Source: Bacteroidales bacterium (lineage in GTDB: Bacteria; Bacteroidota; Bacteroidia; Bacteroidales; F082). Taken from it: a stretch of DNA of 11,226 nt. The stretch is taken from assembly GCA_024689285.1 (NCBI GenBank), contig JAILDR010000146.1, positions 1 through 11,226 of the forward strand. The letters run 5' to 3'. The translations under genes and the position numbers were made by a program. The notes under the pieces are model-generated. The model had not been told where the DNA came from. It made no database searches and saw only the letters and a program-made list of their open reading frames with translations. Shown here piece by piece: positions 1-5,934 of the stretch (positions are counted from its first letter, which is position 1; every line of letters begins with the position of its first letter).

Positions 1-471
1 GCCAATCCAGAAGCAGAAAAGACCGTCGTCTTTTCAGCCGGCGAAGGGATGAAGAAGGATTTTTCCTATAAGGAGGCTTCCGAACTCATCTCCAAAGTCA
101 AGAAAATCGGTTTGACGCTCAACGCATTACAGAAAGCTCAAACTACTGCTGCCACAGCTGCCACAACTGCCACAACTACGAGCGACACGACTCCTCAAGC
201 GGCAACGGTTGAAACGGGAAGCACCGAAACGCAACCTGACCCGATGACGCTCAATGGCCTTTTGACCAAATACGGCATCTATGGTATGCTCTCGCAATAT
301 GAGCGTCTGCTGAAGAAAGGCGAAAGAATCAAGGCCAAGAAGTTGGAAGACAAGATGTACGAAATCGAGAAAAAGGTGAGTGCCGACAAATCCATTCCAA
401 AAAACCTGCGCGAGCGTTTCGTAAGCTATATCGAAAACAAAGAAGACGAAATCGAAGCCCGTTGCAGATGA
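1..471 (+). CDS. Hypothetical protein, 3' part of gene (start lies left of the window)
   Basis: I do not recognise this protein. The frame is open from the first base, so at least 156 residues are visible; an internal ATG at 49 is a possible start, but the 16 codons before it read without interruption and look coding. The visible part begins with a lysine-rich segment (YKEASELISKVKK, about residues 23-35). An Ala/Thr/Ser/Gln linker of about 35 residues (about 47-82) follows, partly encoded by a 9-bp tandem repeat. The C-terminal part is a charged, probably helical domain rich in Lys and Glu (YERLLKKGERIKAKKLEDK, about 100-118). No signal peptide or membrane segment is visible in this portion. 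The linker suggests two separate folded parts. The gene ends convergently inside the 3' end of the sugar kinase gene. That it is a real gene rests on the open frame and sensible composition; function unknown. Confidence 0.6.
   Translation, partial: ANPEAEKTVVFSAGEGMKKDFSYKEASELISKVKKIGLTLNALQKAQTTAATAATTATTTSDTTPQAATVETGSTETQPDPMTLNGLLTKYGIYGMLSQYERLLKKGERIKAKKLEDKMYEIEKKVSADKSIPKNLRERFVSYIENKEDEIEARCR
151..177 (+). repeat. Three tandem 9-bp units in the coding sequence
   Basis: The units are GCCACAGCT, GCCACAACT and GCCACAACT, in frame, encoding Ala-Thr-Ala then Ala-Thr-Thr twice, and forming part of the Ala/Thr linker of the surrounding gene. Because the unit is a multiple of three, gain or loss of a copy by slippage would change the linker length without a frameshift. 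Confidence 0.75.
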
Positions 472-1295
472 TAGGCTACCAGCCCATCGGCTGGAGCTTG
501 TCTCACCAAGCCCATCGTCAATCCACACGCTTCCAGACATTCTTTCAGGATGTCGTGGAAGTAGTAGGCAACTGAACCTACAAAGCCTATCTTCATCGAT
601 TTGCAGTTCTTATAACGGAGCAGGGAGGCTTTCGTGAAATCATCAAAGCAGTTTCTTACCAAGGTGTGTATGAAAGGATAGTCTTGATGCTCACCGGCAA
701 ACCGGGCAAAAGAAGCCAGATATTTGGACGGCTGATCATCATGATACAAGTGTTGAATAAAGTCTTTCAACTCCAAATGGAAGGTTTCATCGAAGAGTTG
801 GCGCAGGTCCTCGGGCATAAAGCCATAAAAATAGGCCTTCACCACTTCCCTGCCGATGTGCATGCCGCTGCCTTCGTCGCCCAGGAGATAGCCCAACGAG
901 ACGGCCCGCTCCGTGATATTTTCCCCGTCAAACACGCATGAGTTGGAACCTGTTCCCAAGATGCAGGCAATTCCTTCTTCGTGTCCCAAGAGAGCGTGAC
1001 AGGCGGCCATCAAATCATGGGTGACGTGGATATCAGCATTAGGAAAATGGTCTTGGAACACCTCTTTTATCTTTTGGCAATTGTTGTCATTGCCGCAGCC
1101 AGTGCCATAATAATGGATGGATTCCACCTCCCGTTGTAGAGACGCAATGCCTTGCGTCTCCATGAGGGTCTCTAATCTCCGTATCGGGGAATAATTGGGA
1201 TTGAATCCATCCGTAAAGAAACGCAGATTCACAGCGTCTCCTTCCACCAGGATCCACTCCATCTTTGTTGAACCGCTGTCAACGATTAATATCAT
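426..1295 (-). CDS. BadF/BadG/BcrA/BcrD-type ATPase, probable N-acetylglucosamine-like sugar kinase
   Basis: A 289-residue cytoplasmic protein of the ASKHA fold. It shows the N-terminal phosphate-1 motif (IVDSGSTKMEW, residues 4-14), YGTGCG (63-68), a likely catalytic Asp in THDLMAA (D94), the phosphate-2 motif ILGTGSNS (112-119), LGYLLGDEGSG (134-144) and the adenosine-type GFVGSVA (237-243). Members of this family related to NagK and MurK phosphorylate GlcNAc or MurNAc with ATP in amino-sugar or cell-wall recycling; that substrate is inferred here, as no neighbouring recycling gene such as murQ is present. The ATG at 1293-1295 overlaps the DUF2442 stop by 4 bp (ATGA), so the kinase is probably translated by coupling and has no promoter of its own nearby. 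Residues from about 275 (LQRASISSSLFSI and the codons before it) lie in the antisense overlap with the left-edge gene and extend slightly past the usual family end. Confidence 0.9.
   Translation of the reverse strand: MILIVDSGSTKMEWILVEGDAVNLRFFTDGFNPNYSPIRRLETLMETQGIASLQREVESIHYYGTGCGNDNNCQKIKEVFQDHFPNADIHVTHDLMAACHALLGHEEGIACILGTGSNSCVFDGENITERAVSLGYLLGDEGSGMHIGREVVKAYFYGFMPEDLRQLFDETFHLELKDFIQHLYHDDQPSKYLASFARFAGEHQDYPFIHTLVRNCFDDFTKASLLRYKNCKSMKIGFVGSVAYYFHDILKECLEACGLTMGLVRQAPADGLVAYHLQRASISSSLFSI
479..494. other. GC-rich hairpin just after the stop codon of the left-edge gene
   Basis: CCAGCC and GGCTGG form a perfect 6-bp stem around a CATC loop, starting 8 nt after the stop codon at 469-471. 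It could help end transcription of the left-edge gene, but no T-run follows on the plus strand. It also lies in the kinase coding region, where it encodes part of the conserved C-terminal PADGL stretch, so it may be coincidental. Confidence 0.25.
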
Positions 1296-1531
1296 GCGGT
1301 CACGGTTTCAGCAGGATTGCGTTTGATAAGCAAGGGATAACGCTCAGGATGACGGAGGCTATCGATTTCCAAATCAACATCCAAATTTGGCCACTCGATT
1401 GCCTCATTTCCACACATTTGAACATTCAAAACATCCTTGATAGAGGCATCGCGCATCCATGGAATACGATTATAGGACAAGAAATAATCCTGTCCACAGA
1501 CACTAATCATAATGCCCTGCCCATTAATCAT
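1292..1531 (-). CDS. DUF2442 domain-containing protein
   Basis: A small protein of 79 residues from the ATG chosen here. The tail WPNLDVDLEIDSLRHPERYP (residues 47-66) is the characteristic end of DUF2442: a D-L-x-x-D-S-L-R element and a PERYPL element. The molecular role of the family is not established. It is very often encoded beside a DUF4160 protein, as here, and the pair has been suspected of acting as a two-component, toxin-antitoxin-like or regulatory module; that is not proven. Start choice: an upstream in-frame ATG at 1582 would add 17 residues of Asn/Ser/Thr-rich sequence and a 59-bp overlap with the DUF4160 gene. The ATG at 1531 gives an 8-bp overlap (ATGATTAA) and matches the family length better. 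The 3' end overlaps the kinase start by 4 bp. No signal peptide or membrane segment. Confidence 0.8.
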   Translation of the reverse strand: MINGQGIMISVCGQDYFLSYNRIPWMRDASIKDVLNVQMCGNEAIEWPNLDVDLEIDSLRHPERYPLLIKRNPAETVTA

Positions 1532-1775
1532 CAACACGTTTACTGATGTGTTGCTTGTATTGTTCTTTGAACCGTTCTCCATATTTCTCTACGAGTTTTT
1601 GTATTTCATTCAATTCATGTTTTGAAAAGCCGCTGTTCTTTGCCAATTCAACTTTTGGTTCCAACCAAAATTTGGCCTCATGGCCATCACCCAACACATG
1701 GATATGCATCCTTTCTTCCTCATTTGAGAAAATCTTGAACACATAGCCACTATCTCTACCAAAAACTGGACTCAT
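1524..1775 (-). CDS. DUF4160 domain-containing protein
   Basis: An 83-residue protein with the DUF4160 pattern. A short N-terminal strand region GYVFKIFSNEE (10-20) is followed by the His-containing motif MHIHV (23-27; commonly PPHxHV in the family), then the signature EAKFWLEPKVELAKNSG (33-49) and a C-terminal helix ELNEIQKLVEKYGERF (54-69). Function is not established; it is typically the partner of a DUF2442 protein, which follows directly here. I chose the ATG at 1773-1775 because it matches the family N-terminus; a TTG codon at 1794-1796 would add seven residues (MQKNKEI) but overlaps the predicted promoter. It is first in the minus-strand operon with DUF2442 and the kinase. The gene is visibly A+T-richer than speA, consistent with an acquired or mobile pair. 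The common PP before the first His is replaced by RM. Confidence 0.85.
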   Translation of the reverse strand: MSPVFGRDSGYVFKIFSNEEERMHIHVLGDGHEAKFWLEPKVELAKNSGFSKHELNEIQKLVEKYGERFKEQYKQHISKRVDD

Positions 1776-1793
1776 TATTTCTTTATTTTTCTG

Positions 1794-1828
1794 CAAAAAT
1801 AGACATTATTTTACTAATAGTCTACAAA
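1794..1828 (-). promoter_or_regulatory. Predicted Bacteroidetes-type promoter for the DUF4160-DUF2442-kinase operon
   Basis: On the minus strand TATTTTTG (1801-1794) fits the TAnnTTTG -7 box, with a TTTG (1828-1825) 23 nt upstream as a possible -33 element; this spacing is slightly longer than the usual 19-21. It would place the transcript start only a dozen or so bases before the ATG at 1775. Confidence 0.4.
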
Positions 1829-1847
1829 ACCAATACTTTTTATTAGT
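1813..1847. promoter_or_regulatory. Inverted repeat between the divergent promoters, possible operator
   Basis: ACTAATA (1813-1819) and TATTAGT (1841-1847) are perfect inverted copies separated by 21 bp, so their centres lie about 28 bp apart. The right arm overlaps the predicted speA -7 box. A second pair, CAAAAC (1825-1830) and GTTTTG (1846-1851), interleaves with it. The region is A+T-rich, so chance is a real alternative. Confidence 0.25.
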
Positions 1848-1851
1848 TTTG
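1844..1851 (+). promoter_or_regulatory. Predicted -7 box of the speA promoter
   Basis: TAGTTTTG matches TAnnTTTG exactly, 24 bp before the speA ATG. No clear TTTG -33 element is visible at the expected distance. The speA start has no Shine-Dalgarno sequence, which is usual in this phylum. Confidence 0.45.
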
Positions 1852-1875
1852 CACCCCAATTAAATCGAAATAGCA

Positions 1876-3762
1876 ATGAGAAAATGGCGCATTGAAGACT
1901 CCGAGGACCTTTACAACGTGAAAGGCTGGGGCGGCAATTACTTTTCTATCAACGAAAAAGGTCACATGACGGTGACCCCGAAAAAAGGCTGCGTTTCCGT
2001 CGACCTACCCGAATTGGTTGACGAGCTGTCGCTCAGAGACGTTTCGGCTCCCATGCTGCTGCGTTTCCCCGACATCCTTGACGACCGTATCAACGAAATC
2101 GACTCCTGCTTCAAGGAGGCTGCAAAAGAATACGATTACAAAGGTCAAAACACGGTAGTGCTGCCCATCAAGGTAAACCAGATGCGCCCCGTGGTTGAAG
2201 AAATCGTGAGCCACGGCAAGAAGTTCAACATCGGTCTGGAAGCCGGCTCCAAGCCTGAGCTCCACGCCATCATTGCTCTCGGCACCGACTCCGACTCCAT
2301 CATCATCTGCAACGGCTATAAGGACGAGGAATTCATCGAGCTGGCACTGCTTGCCCAAAAGATGGGACGTAAAATCATCATCGTCATCGAGAAACTCAAT
2401 GAGCTGAGAATCACCACGAAAATCGCCAAGCGTCTGAAAGTCACGCCCAACCTCGGTGTGCGCATCAAGCTGGCCAGCTCGGGTGCAGGCAAATGGGAGG
2501 AATCGGGCGGCGACGGCAGCAAGTTCGGCCTCAATTCTTCCGAACTCCTCGAAGCCTTGGACTTCCTTGAAGAGCACGACATGAAGGACTGCCTGAAACT
2601 CGTTCACTACCACATCGGCAGCCAGGTCAGCAAGATCAAGAAAATCAACGTGGCCTTGCGTGAAGCGGCCCAGTTCTACGTGCAGCTCTTCAAGATGGGG
2701 TATAAGATTGAATACGTCGACATGGGTGGCGGTCTCGGCGTCGACTACGACGGCACCAGCTCCAGCAGCCCAAGCTCGGTCAACTACAGCATCCAGGAAT
2801 ATGCCAACAACGCGGTTTACACCATGGTGGAAGCCTGCGACAAGAACGAACTCCCCCACCCCAACATCATCTGCGAATCGGGACGCGCCCTCACCGCACA
2901 CCACTCGGTGCTGATTTTCGAGGTGCTGGAAACCACTTCGCTGCCCAAATGGGACGATGACGAGGAGCCTGAGGAAGACGACCACCAGCTCATCAAGGAA
3001 CTGTATGAATCGTGGGATGAACTGAACAAGAGTTCTTCCTTAGAGATATGGCACGATGCCCAGGAAATCCGTGAGGAAGCCCTCAACCTGTTCAGCCTCG
3101 GTCTCCTGGACCTCAAGTCGAGAGCCAAAATAGAGCGTCTGTTCTGGACCATCGCCCGCGAGGTGAACCACATCGCCAACGAACTGAAACGCGTGCCAGA
3201 GGACTTCACCTCACTGCCCAAGCTGCTGGCCGACAAATATTTCTGCAACTTCTCCTTGTTCCAGTCGCTACCCGACTTGTGGAGCATCGACCAGCTCTTC
3301 CCCATCATCCCGATCCAGAGACTTGACGAGAACCCCACCCACTTGGCCACCTTGCAGGACATCACTTGCGACAGCGACGGAAAAATCACCAACTTCGTCG
3401 CCAAGTCGACGCAACACACCATACCGCTGCACACCTTCAGCGACAAGGAACACTACTACATCGGCGTGTTCCTCGTGGGTGCCTATCAGGAAATCCTGGG
3501 TGACTTGCACAACCTCTTTGGCGACACCAACGCCGTTCACATCTCGGTGGATGAGAAAGGCTACTACATCGATCAGGTCATCGACGGCGAGACCGTGGCC
3601 GACGTGCTGGAATATGTGCAATACAGCCCCAAGAAACTCGTCCGCGCGGTAGAGACCTGGGTCACCAAGTGCGTCAAGGACGGCAAAATCACCGTCGAGG
3701 AAGGCAAAGAGTTCCTTTCGAACTATCGCTCGGGATTGTATGGGTACACCTATCTGGAATAA
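1876..3762 (+). CDS. speA: Biosynthetic arginine decarboxylase (SpeA)
   Basis: A pyridoxal-phosphate enzyme that converts arginine to agmatine and CO2, the first step of the agmatine route to putrescine and spermidine. Its 628 residues are close to the roughly 630-660 of bacterial SpeA. The N-terminal segment contains WRIEDSEDLYNVKGWG (4-19). The PLP-binding Lys is K99 in LPIKVNQ. The alanine-racemase-like barrel shows LVHYHIGSQ (242-250), the Gly-rich phosphate loop DMGGGLGVDYDG (282-293) and CESGRALTAHH (333-343). An acidic, helical insertion at about 358-440 is typical of SpeA and absent from ornithine and diaminopimelate decarboxylases. The active-site Cys is C498 in ITCDSDG, and the C-terminal beta domain ends in SGLYGYTYLE. 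The ATG start is supported by the family N-terminus. It stands alone on the plus strand, with a predicted promoter upstream and a hairpin terminator directly after the stop. No speB or other polyamine gene is in the window, so the fate of agmatine is not shown. Confidence 0.97.
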   Translation: MRKWRIEDSEDLYNVKGWGGNYFSINEKGHMTVTPKKGCVSVDLPELVDELSLRDVSAPMLLRFPDILDDRINEIDSCFKEAAKEYDYKGQNTVVLPIKVNQMRPVVEEIVSHGKKFNIGLEAGSKPELHAIIALGTDSDSIIICNGYKDEEFIELALLAQKMGRKIIIVIEKLNELRITTKIAKRLKVTPNLGVRIKLASSGAGKWEESGGDGSKFGLNSSELLEALDFLEEHDMKDCLKLVHYHIGSQVSKIKKINVALREAAQFYVQLFKMGYKIEYVDMGGGLGVDYDGTSSSSPSSVNYSIQEYANNAVYTMVEACDKNELPHPNIICESGRALTAHHSVLIFEVLETTSLPKWDDDEEPEEDDHQLIKELYESWDELNKSSSLEIWHDAQEIREEALNLFSLGLLDLKSRAKIERLFWTIAREVNHIANELKRVPEDFTSLPKLLADKYFCNFSLFQSLPDLWSIDQLFPIIPIQRLDENPTHLATLQDITCDSDGKITNFVAKSTQHTIPLHTFSDKEHYYIGVFLVGAYQEILGDLHNLFGDTNAVHISVDEKGYYIDQVIDGETVADVLEYVQYSPKKLVRAVETWVTKCVKDGKITVEEGKEFLSNYRSGLYGYTYLE

Positions 3763-3797
3763 ATGAAAAAAAGGAGCTTGAGCTCCTTTTTTCATTT
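3763..3797. terminator. Bidirectional intrinsic terminator between speA and the acyl-CoA synthetase gene
   Basis: GGAGC (3773-3777) and GCTCC (3782-3786) form a stem around TTGA. It is flanked by a run of seven A on the left and six T on the right, and the pairing extends outward to AAATG/CATTT. In both directions this reads as a GC stem followed by a T-run, so it can serve both convergent genes. It occupies the entire 33-bp gap and touches the stop codons on both sides. Confidence 0.9.
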
Positions 3798-5565
3798 ATG
3801 CAAACATCTTGTCGATAACGTCCTTATATTTTGCGATAATCACTTTGCGCTTGGCTTTCAGTGTCGGGGTCAGTAGGCCGTTGCCTACGCTCCATTCATC
3901 GGCAAGCAGCACCTGCTTCTTGACCTTCTCGGTCTCGCCCAAGCCCTTGTTCAGCTCATTCACCTCATTGGCGAAGCGCTTCAGCACCTCGGGGTTCTTG
4001 ATCATCTCCTCGTTGGTGGTGTAAGGAATCTTCTCTTCGGCGCACCAGGCCTTCAGGTCGGCAAAGCTCGGGATGATGAGGGCAGCGGCAAACTTCTGGT
4101 TCTCGCCCACCACAAGGATGTTTTCAATCAGCTTGGAGGAACAGAACTTGGCCTCGATGATGTCGGGGTTGATGTATTTGCCGCCCGAGGTCTTGAAGAG
4201 GCTCTTGATGCGGCCCGTTATCTTCAGCCGGTTGTATTGGTCAATCTCGCCCATGTCGCCCGTATGGAACCAGCCGTCCTCGTCGATGACTTCCTTGGTG
4301 AGTTCGGGTTGCTTATAGTAGCCCATCATCACATTGTGGCCACGGCAGAGGATTTCACCGTTGTCGGCAATCTTCACTTCGGTGCCGGGCAGGGGCTGCC
4401 CCACATAGCCCACTTCGCGGCCATGCGCGTTGCGGTTGCTGACGGCGATGACGGGCGAGGTCTCGGTCAAGCCATAGCCTTCAAACACCGGCATCTTGAT
4501 GGCGGAGAAGAAGCCAGCAATCTTCTGGGAGATGGCAGCGGCACCCGACACGATGATGTCGAAGTTCTCAGCGCCGATGTTGGTCCTGATCTTGCTGTAG
4601 ACCAGCTTGTCGGCCAAGCGCAGCTTCATGTCATAGAACCAATTGCGGCTGGTGGCGTCAATCTTGTAACGCTCGCCGAGGTGCAAGGCCCAGAAGAAGA
4701 TGGACTTTGCGAGGCCTTTCTGTTTCTTTCCCGACTGGTAGATGGCATCATAGAAACGCTCCAGCACGCGCGGCACGGCGCACATCATCGTAGGATGGAT
4801 TTCGCGCATGTCGCTGGCGATGGTGCCCAGACTCTCTGCATAGTATATCGACATTCCGCGGTATTGATAGCAATAGTTCAGGGCGCGCTCGTAGGCATGG
4901 CATACGGGCAGGAAGCTGAAGGCCTTGTTGGACGTGTCGCTAATGGTATAGTGGAAATTCGGGAACTGGTTCATCAGGTTGTGGTGCGAAAGCATCACGC
5001 CCTTGGGCGTACCCGTGGTGCCTGAGGTGTAAATGATGGTGGCACACTCCATCTCGTCGACGGCCACCTTGCGGGCGGCCAGTTCCTCCTCGTGAGGATG
5101 GTCTTTCCCCAACTGGAGCAATTGGTCGAAGTAGGGATATTTCTCACGGTCGAGCATGGTGTAGACCAGCTTCAGGTTGGGCACGTCGGGGAGTATGTTG
5201 GTCACCTTGTTCATCACCGAAACGCCATCGATGATGACCATCTTGGCATCGCAGTCGGCAAGGATATAGCGGTAGTCTTCCTCGCTGATGGTGGGATAAA
5301 TCGGCACGGTGACGGCCCCCACTTGGCTGATGGCCATGTCAAGCATGTTCCATTCCGGGCGGTTGGTCAGAATCATGGCCACCTTGTCGCCTTTCTCAAT
5401 GCCCAATTCTATCAAGGCATAGCTGAGGATTATGGCGTGTTCACGATAACTCCGTGAGCTGTATTTCACCCACTGTCCGTTCTTTTTTCCAGCCAGGGCG
5501 ACTTCCTGGTTGGGGTACTTCTCGACATAGTGGTCAAGAAGGTCGAAAACTCTCTTTATTTCCAT
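3796..5565 (-). CDS. Long-chain fatty acid--CoA ligase (AMP-forming acyl-CoA synthetase)
   Basis: Activates a fatty acid with ATP to an acyl-adenylate and then transfers it to CoA, feeding phospholipid synthesis or degradation. The 589-residue protein is full length for the bacterial FadD/FACL group. Visible ANL-superfamily motifs in order are: the P-loop IIYTSGTTGTPKGVMLSHHN (177-196), LPVCHAYER (219-227), VPRVLERFYD (264-273), the adenylate-contacting FEGYGLTETSPV (361-372), GWFHTGDMGEID (431-442) with its ribose-binding Asp, the hinge ITGRIKSLFKTSGGKYINP (449-467), and the C-terminal adenylation Lys K570 in LTPTLKAKRK. There is no signal peptide; it is likely cytoplasmic or peripherally attached to the membrane. 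The ATG at 5563-5565 gives the family N-terminus. It is monocistronic: its own predicted promoter lies upstream and the shared terminator downstream. Chain-length preference cannot be told from sequence alone, so I give no gene symbol. Confidence 0.95.
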   Translation of the reverse strand: MEIKRVFDLLDHYVEKYPNQEVALAGKKNGQWVKYSSRSYREHAIILSYALIELGIEKGDKVAMILTNRPEWNMLDMAISQVGAVTVPIYPTISEEDYRYILADCDAKMVIIDGVSVMNKVTNILPDVPNLKLVYTMLDREKYPYFDQLLQLGKDHPHEEELAARKVAVDEMECATIIYTSGTTGTPKGVMLSHHNLMNQFPNFHYTISDTSNKAFSFLPVCHAYERALNYCYQYRGMSIYYAESLGTIASDMREIHPTMMCAVPRVLERFYDAIYQSGKKQKGLAKSIFFWALHLGERYKIDATSRNWFYDMKLRLADKLVYSKIRTNIGAENFDIIVSGAAAISQKIAGFFSAIKMPVFEGYGLTETSPVIAVSNRNAHGREVGYVGQPLPGTEVKIADNGEILCRGHNVMMGYYKQPELTKEVIDEDGWFHTGDMGEIDQYNRLKITGRIKSLFKTSGGKYINPDIIEAKFCSSKLIENILVVGENQKFAAALIIPSFADLKAWCAEEKIPYTTNEEMIKNPEVLKRFANEVNELNKGLGETEKVKKQVLLADEWSVGNGLLTPTLKAKRKVIIAKYKDVIDKMFA

Positions 5566-5599
5566 ATACTATGAATTAGTCGTTGTCATTAACAAACGG

Positions 5600-5607
5600 C
5601 AAATATA
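5600..5607 (-). promoter_or_regulatory. Predicted -7 box for the acyl-CoA synthetase gene
   Basis: TATATTTG on the minus strand matches TAnnTTTG exactly, 34 bp before the ATG at 5565. No convincing TTTG lies at the -33 distance. The leader holds no Shine-Dalgarno sequence. Confidence 0.5.
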
Positions 5608-5656
5608 GGAAAAATCCATATACCCTAAGAATTTCACACCGTAATTGGAAAACTTT

Positions 5657-5917
5657 TCAATCTTTCTTTTTCTTTTTCGCAAGAAGATAGGCACCGCCCA
5701 GACCGGCGAGCAGCAGGATGCTGTCGCCGATCGGGACGTATTGGTCGGATTCAAGGCCTTCGATAGGGATAATGAGCCACATGTCCTCGCTTTCCTCACG
5801 CGGGTTTTCCCCTTGGTCGAAGTCCATGAGGAAGATTTGTGAATATGCTGTATGGGTTGTCAATGACATCAGGATGGCAATGACTATCGTAAGAATTTTC
5901 TTGACGCTCTTTTTCAT
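5657..5917 (-). CDS. Small exported protein with C-terminal membrane anchor and Lys tail
   Basis: About 86 residues, no family recognised. An N-terminal signal peptide (positive MKKSVKK, then a hydrophobic ILTIVIAILMSL core, about residues 8-19) probably ends near TAYSQ. A short acidic mature region (about 26-52, rich in Asp and Glu) follows. The C-terminus is a compact anchor: VPIGD, a Gly/Leu/Ala helix of about 16 residues (SILLLAGLGGAYLLA) and a KKKKKD tail. The layout motif, helix, basic tail resembles the tripartite sorting signals of anchored surface proteins, and similar P-[IL]-G-D/G tails occur in small Bacteroidetes proteins; processing is inference. It lies 14-17 bp after the stop of the giant T9SS protein, in one likely transcript. 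Start choice: two adjacent ATGs at 5920 and 5917; the second sits 7 nt from a strong GGAGGG, a better spacing than the 4 nt of the first. Confidence 0.75.
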   Translation of the reverse strand: MKKSVKKILTIVIAILMSLTTHTAYSQIFLMDFDQGENPREESEDMWLIIPIEGLESDQYVPIGDSILLLAGLGGAYLLAKKKKKD

Positions 5918-5924
5918 CATTCTT

Positions 5925-5930
5925 CCCTCC
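5925..5930 (-). promoter_or_regulatory. Strong Shine-Dalgarno sequence before the small anchored protein
   Basis: GGAGGG lies within the 14-bp gap between the giant gene's stop and the small gene's start. It favours the second of two adjacent ATGs. No other gene in the window has such a site. Confidence 0.65.
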
Positions 5931-5934
5931 TATC

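Noticed and set aside
1524..1796. Longer DUF4160 start at TTG 1796 and longer DUF2442 start at ATG 1582
   Set aside because: The added residues do not fit the families; the TTG falls on the predicted promoter, and the internal ATGs give tight start/stop overlaps typical of coupled genes.
2005..2985. 326-codon minus-strand open frame opposite speA
   Set aside because: Repetitive Val/Asp/Phe-rich composition and no domain; speA on the other strand has all its catalytic motifs in the same stretch.
4237..5025. 262-codon plus-strand open frame opposite the acyl-CoA synthetase gene
   Set aside because: Antisense shadow: His/Val/Ala-rich, no motif, within a full-length gene with intact ANL motifs.
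5644..5661. Near-palindrome ATTGGAAAACTTTTCAAT at the end of the small anchored gene, considered as a terminator
   Set aside because: Eight of nine pairs match, but the stem is almost all A/T with no GC core and no clear T-run in the direction of transcription; too weak to call.
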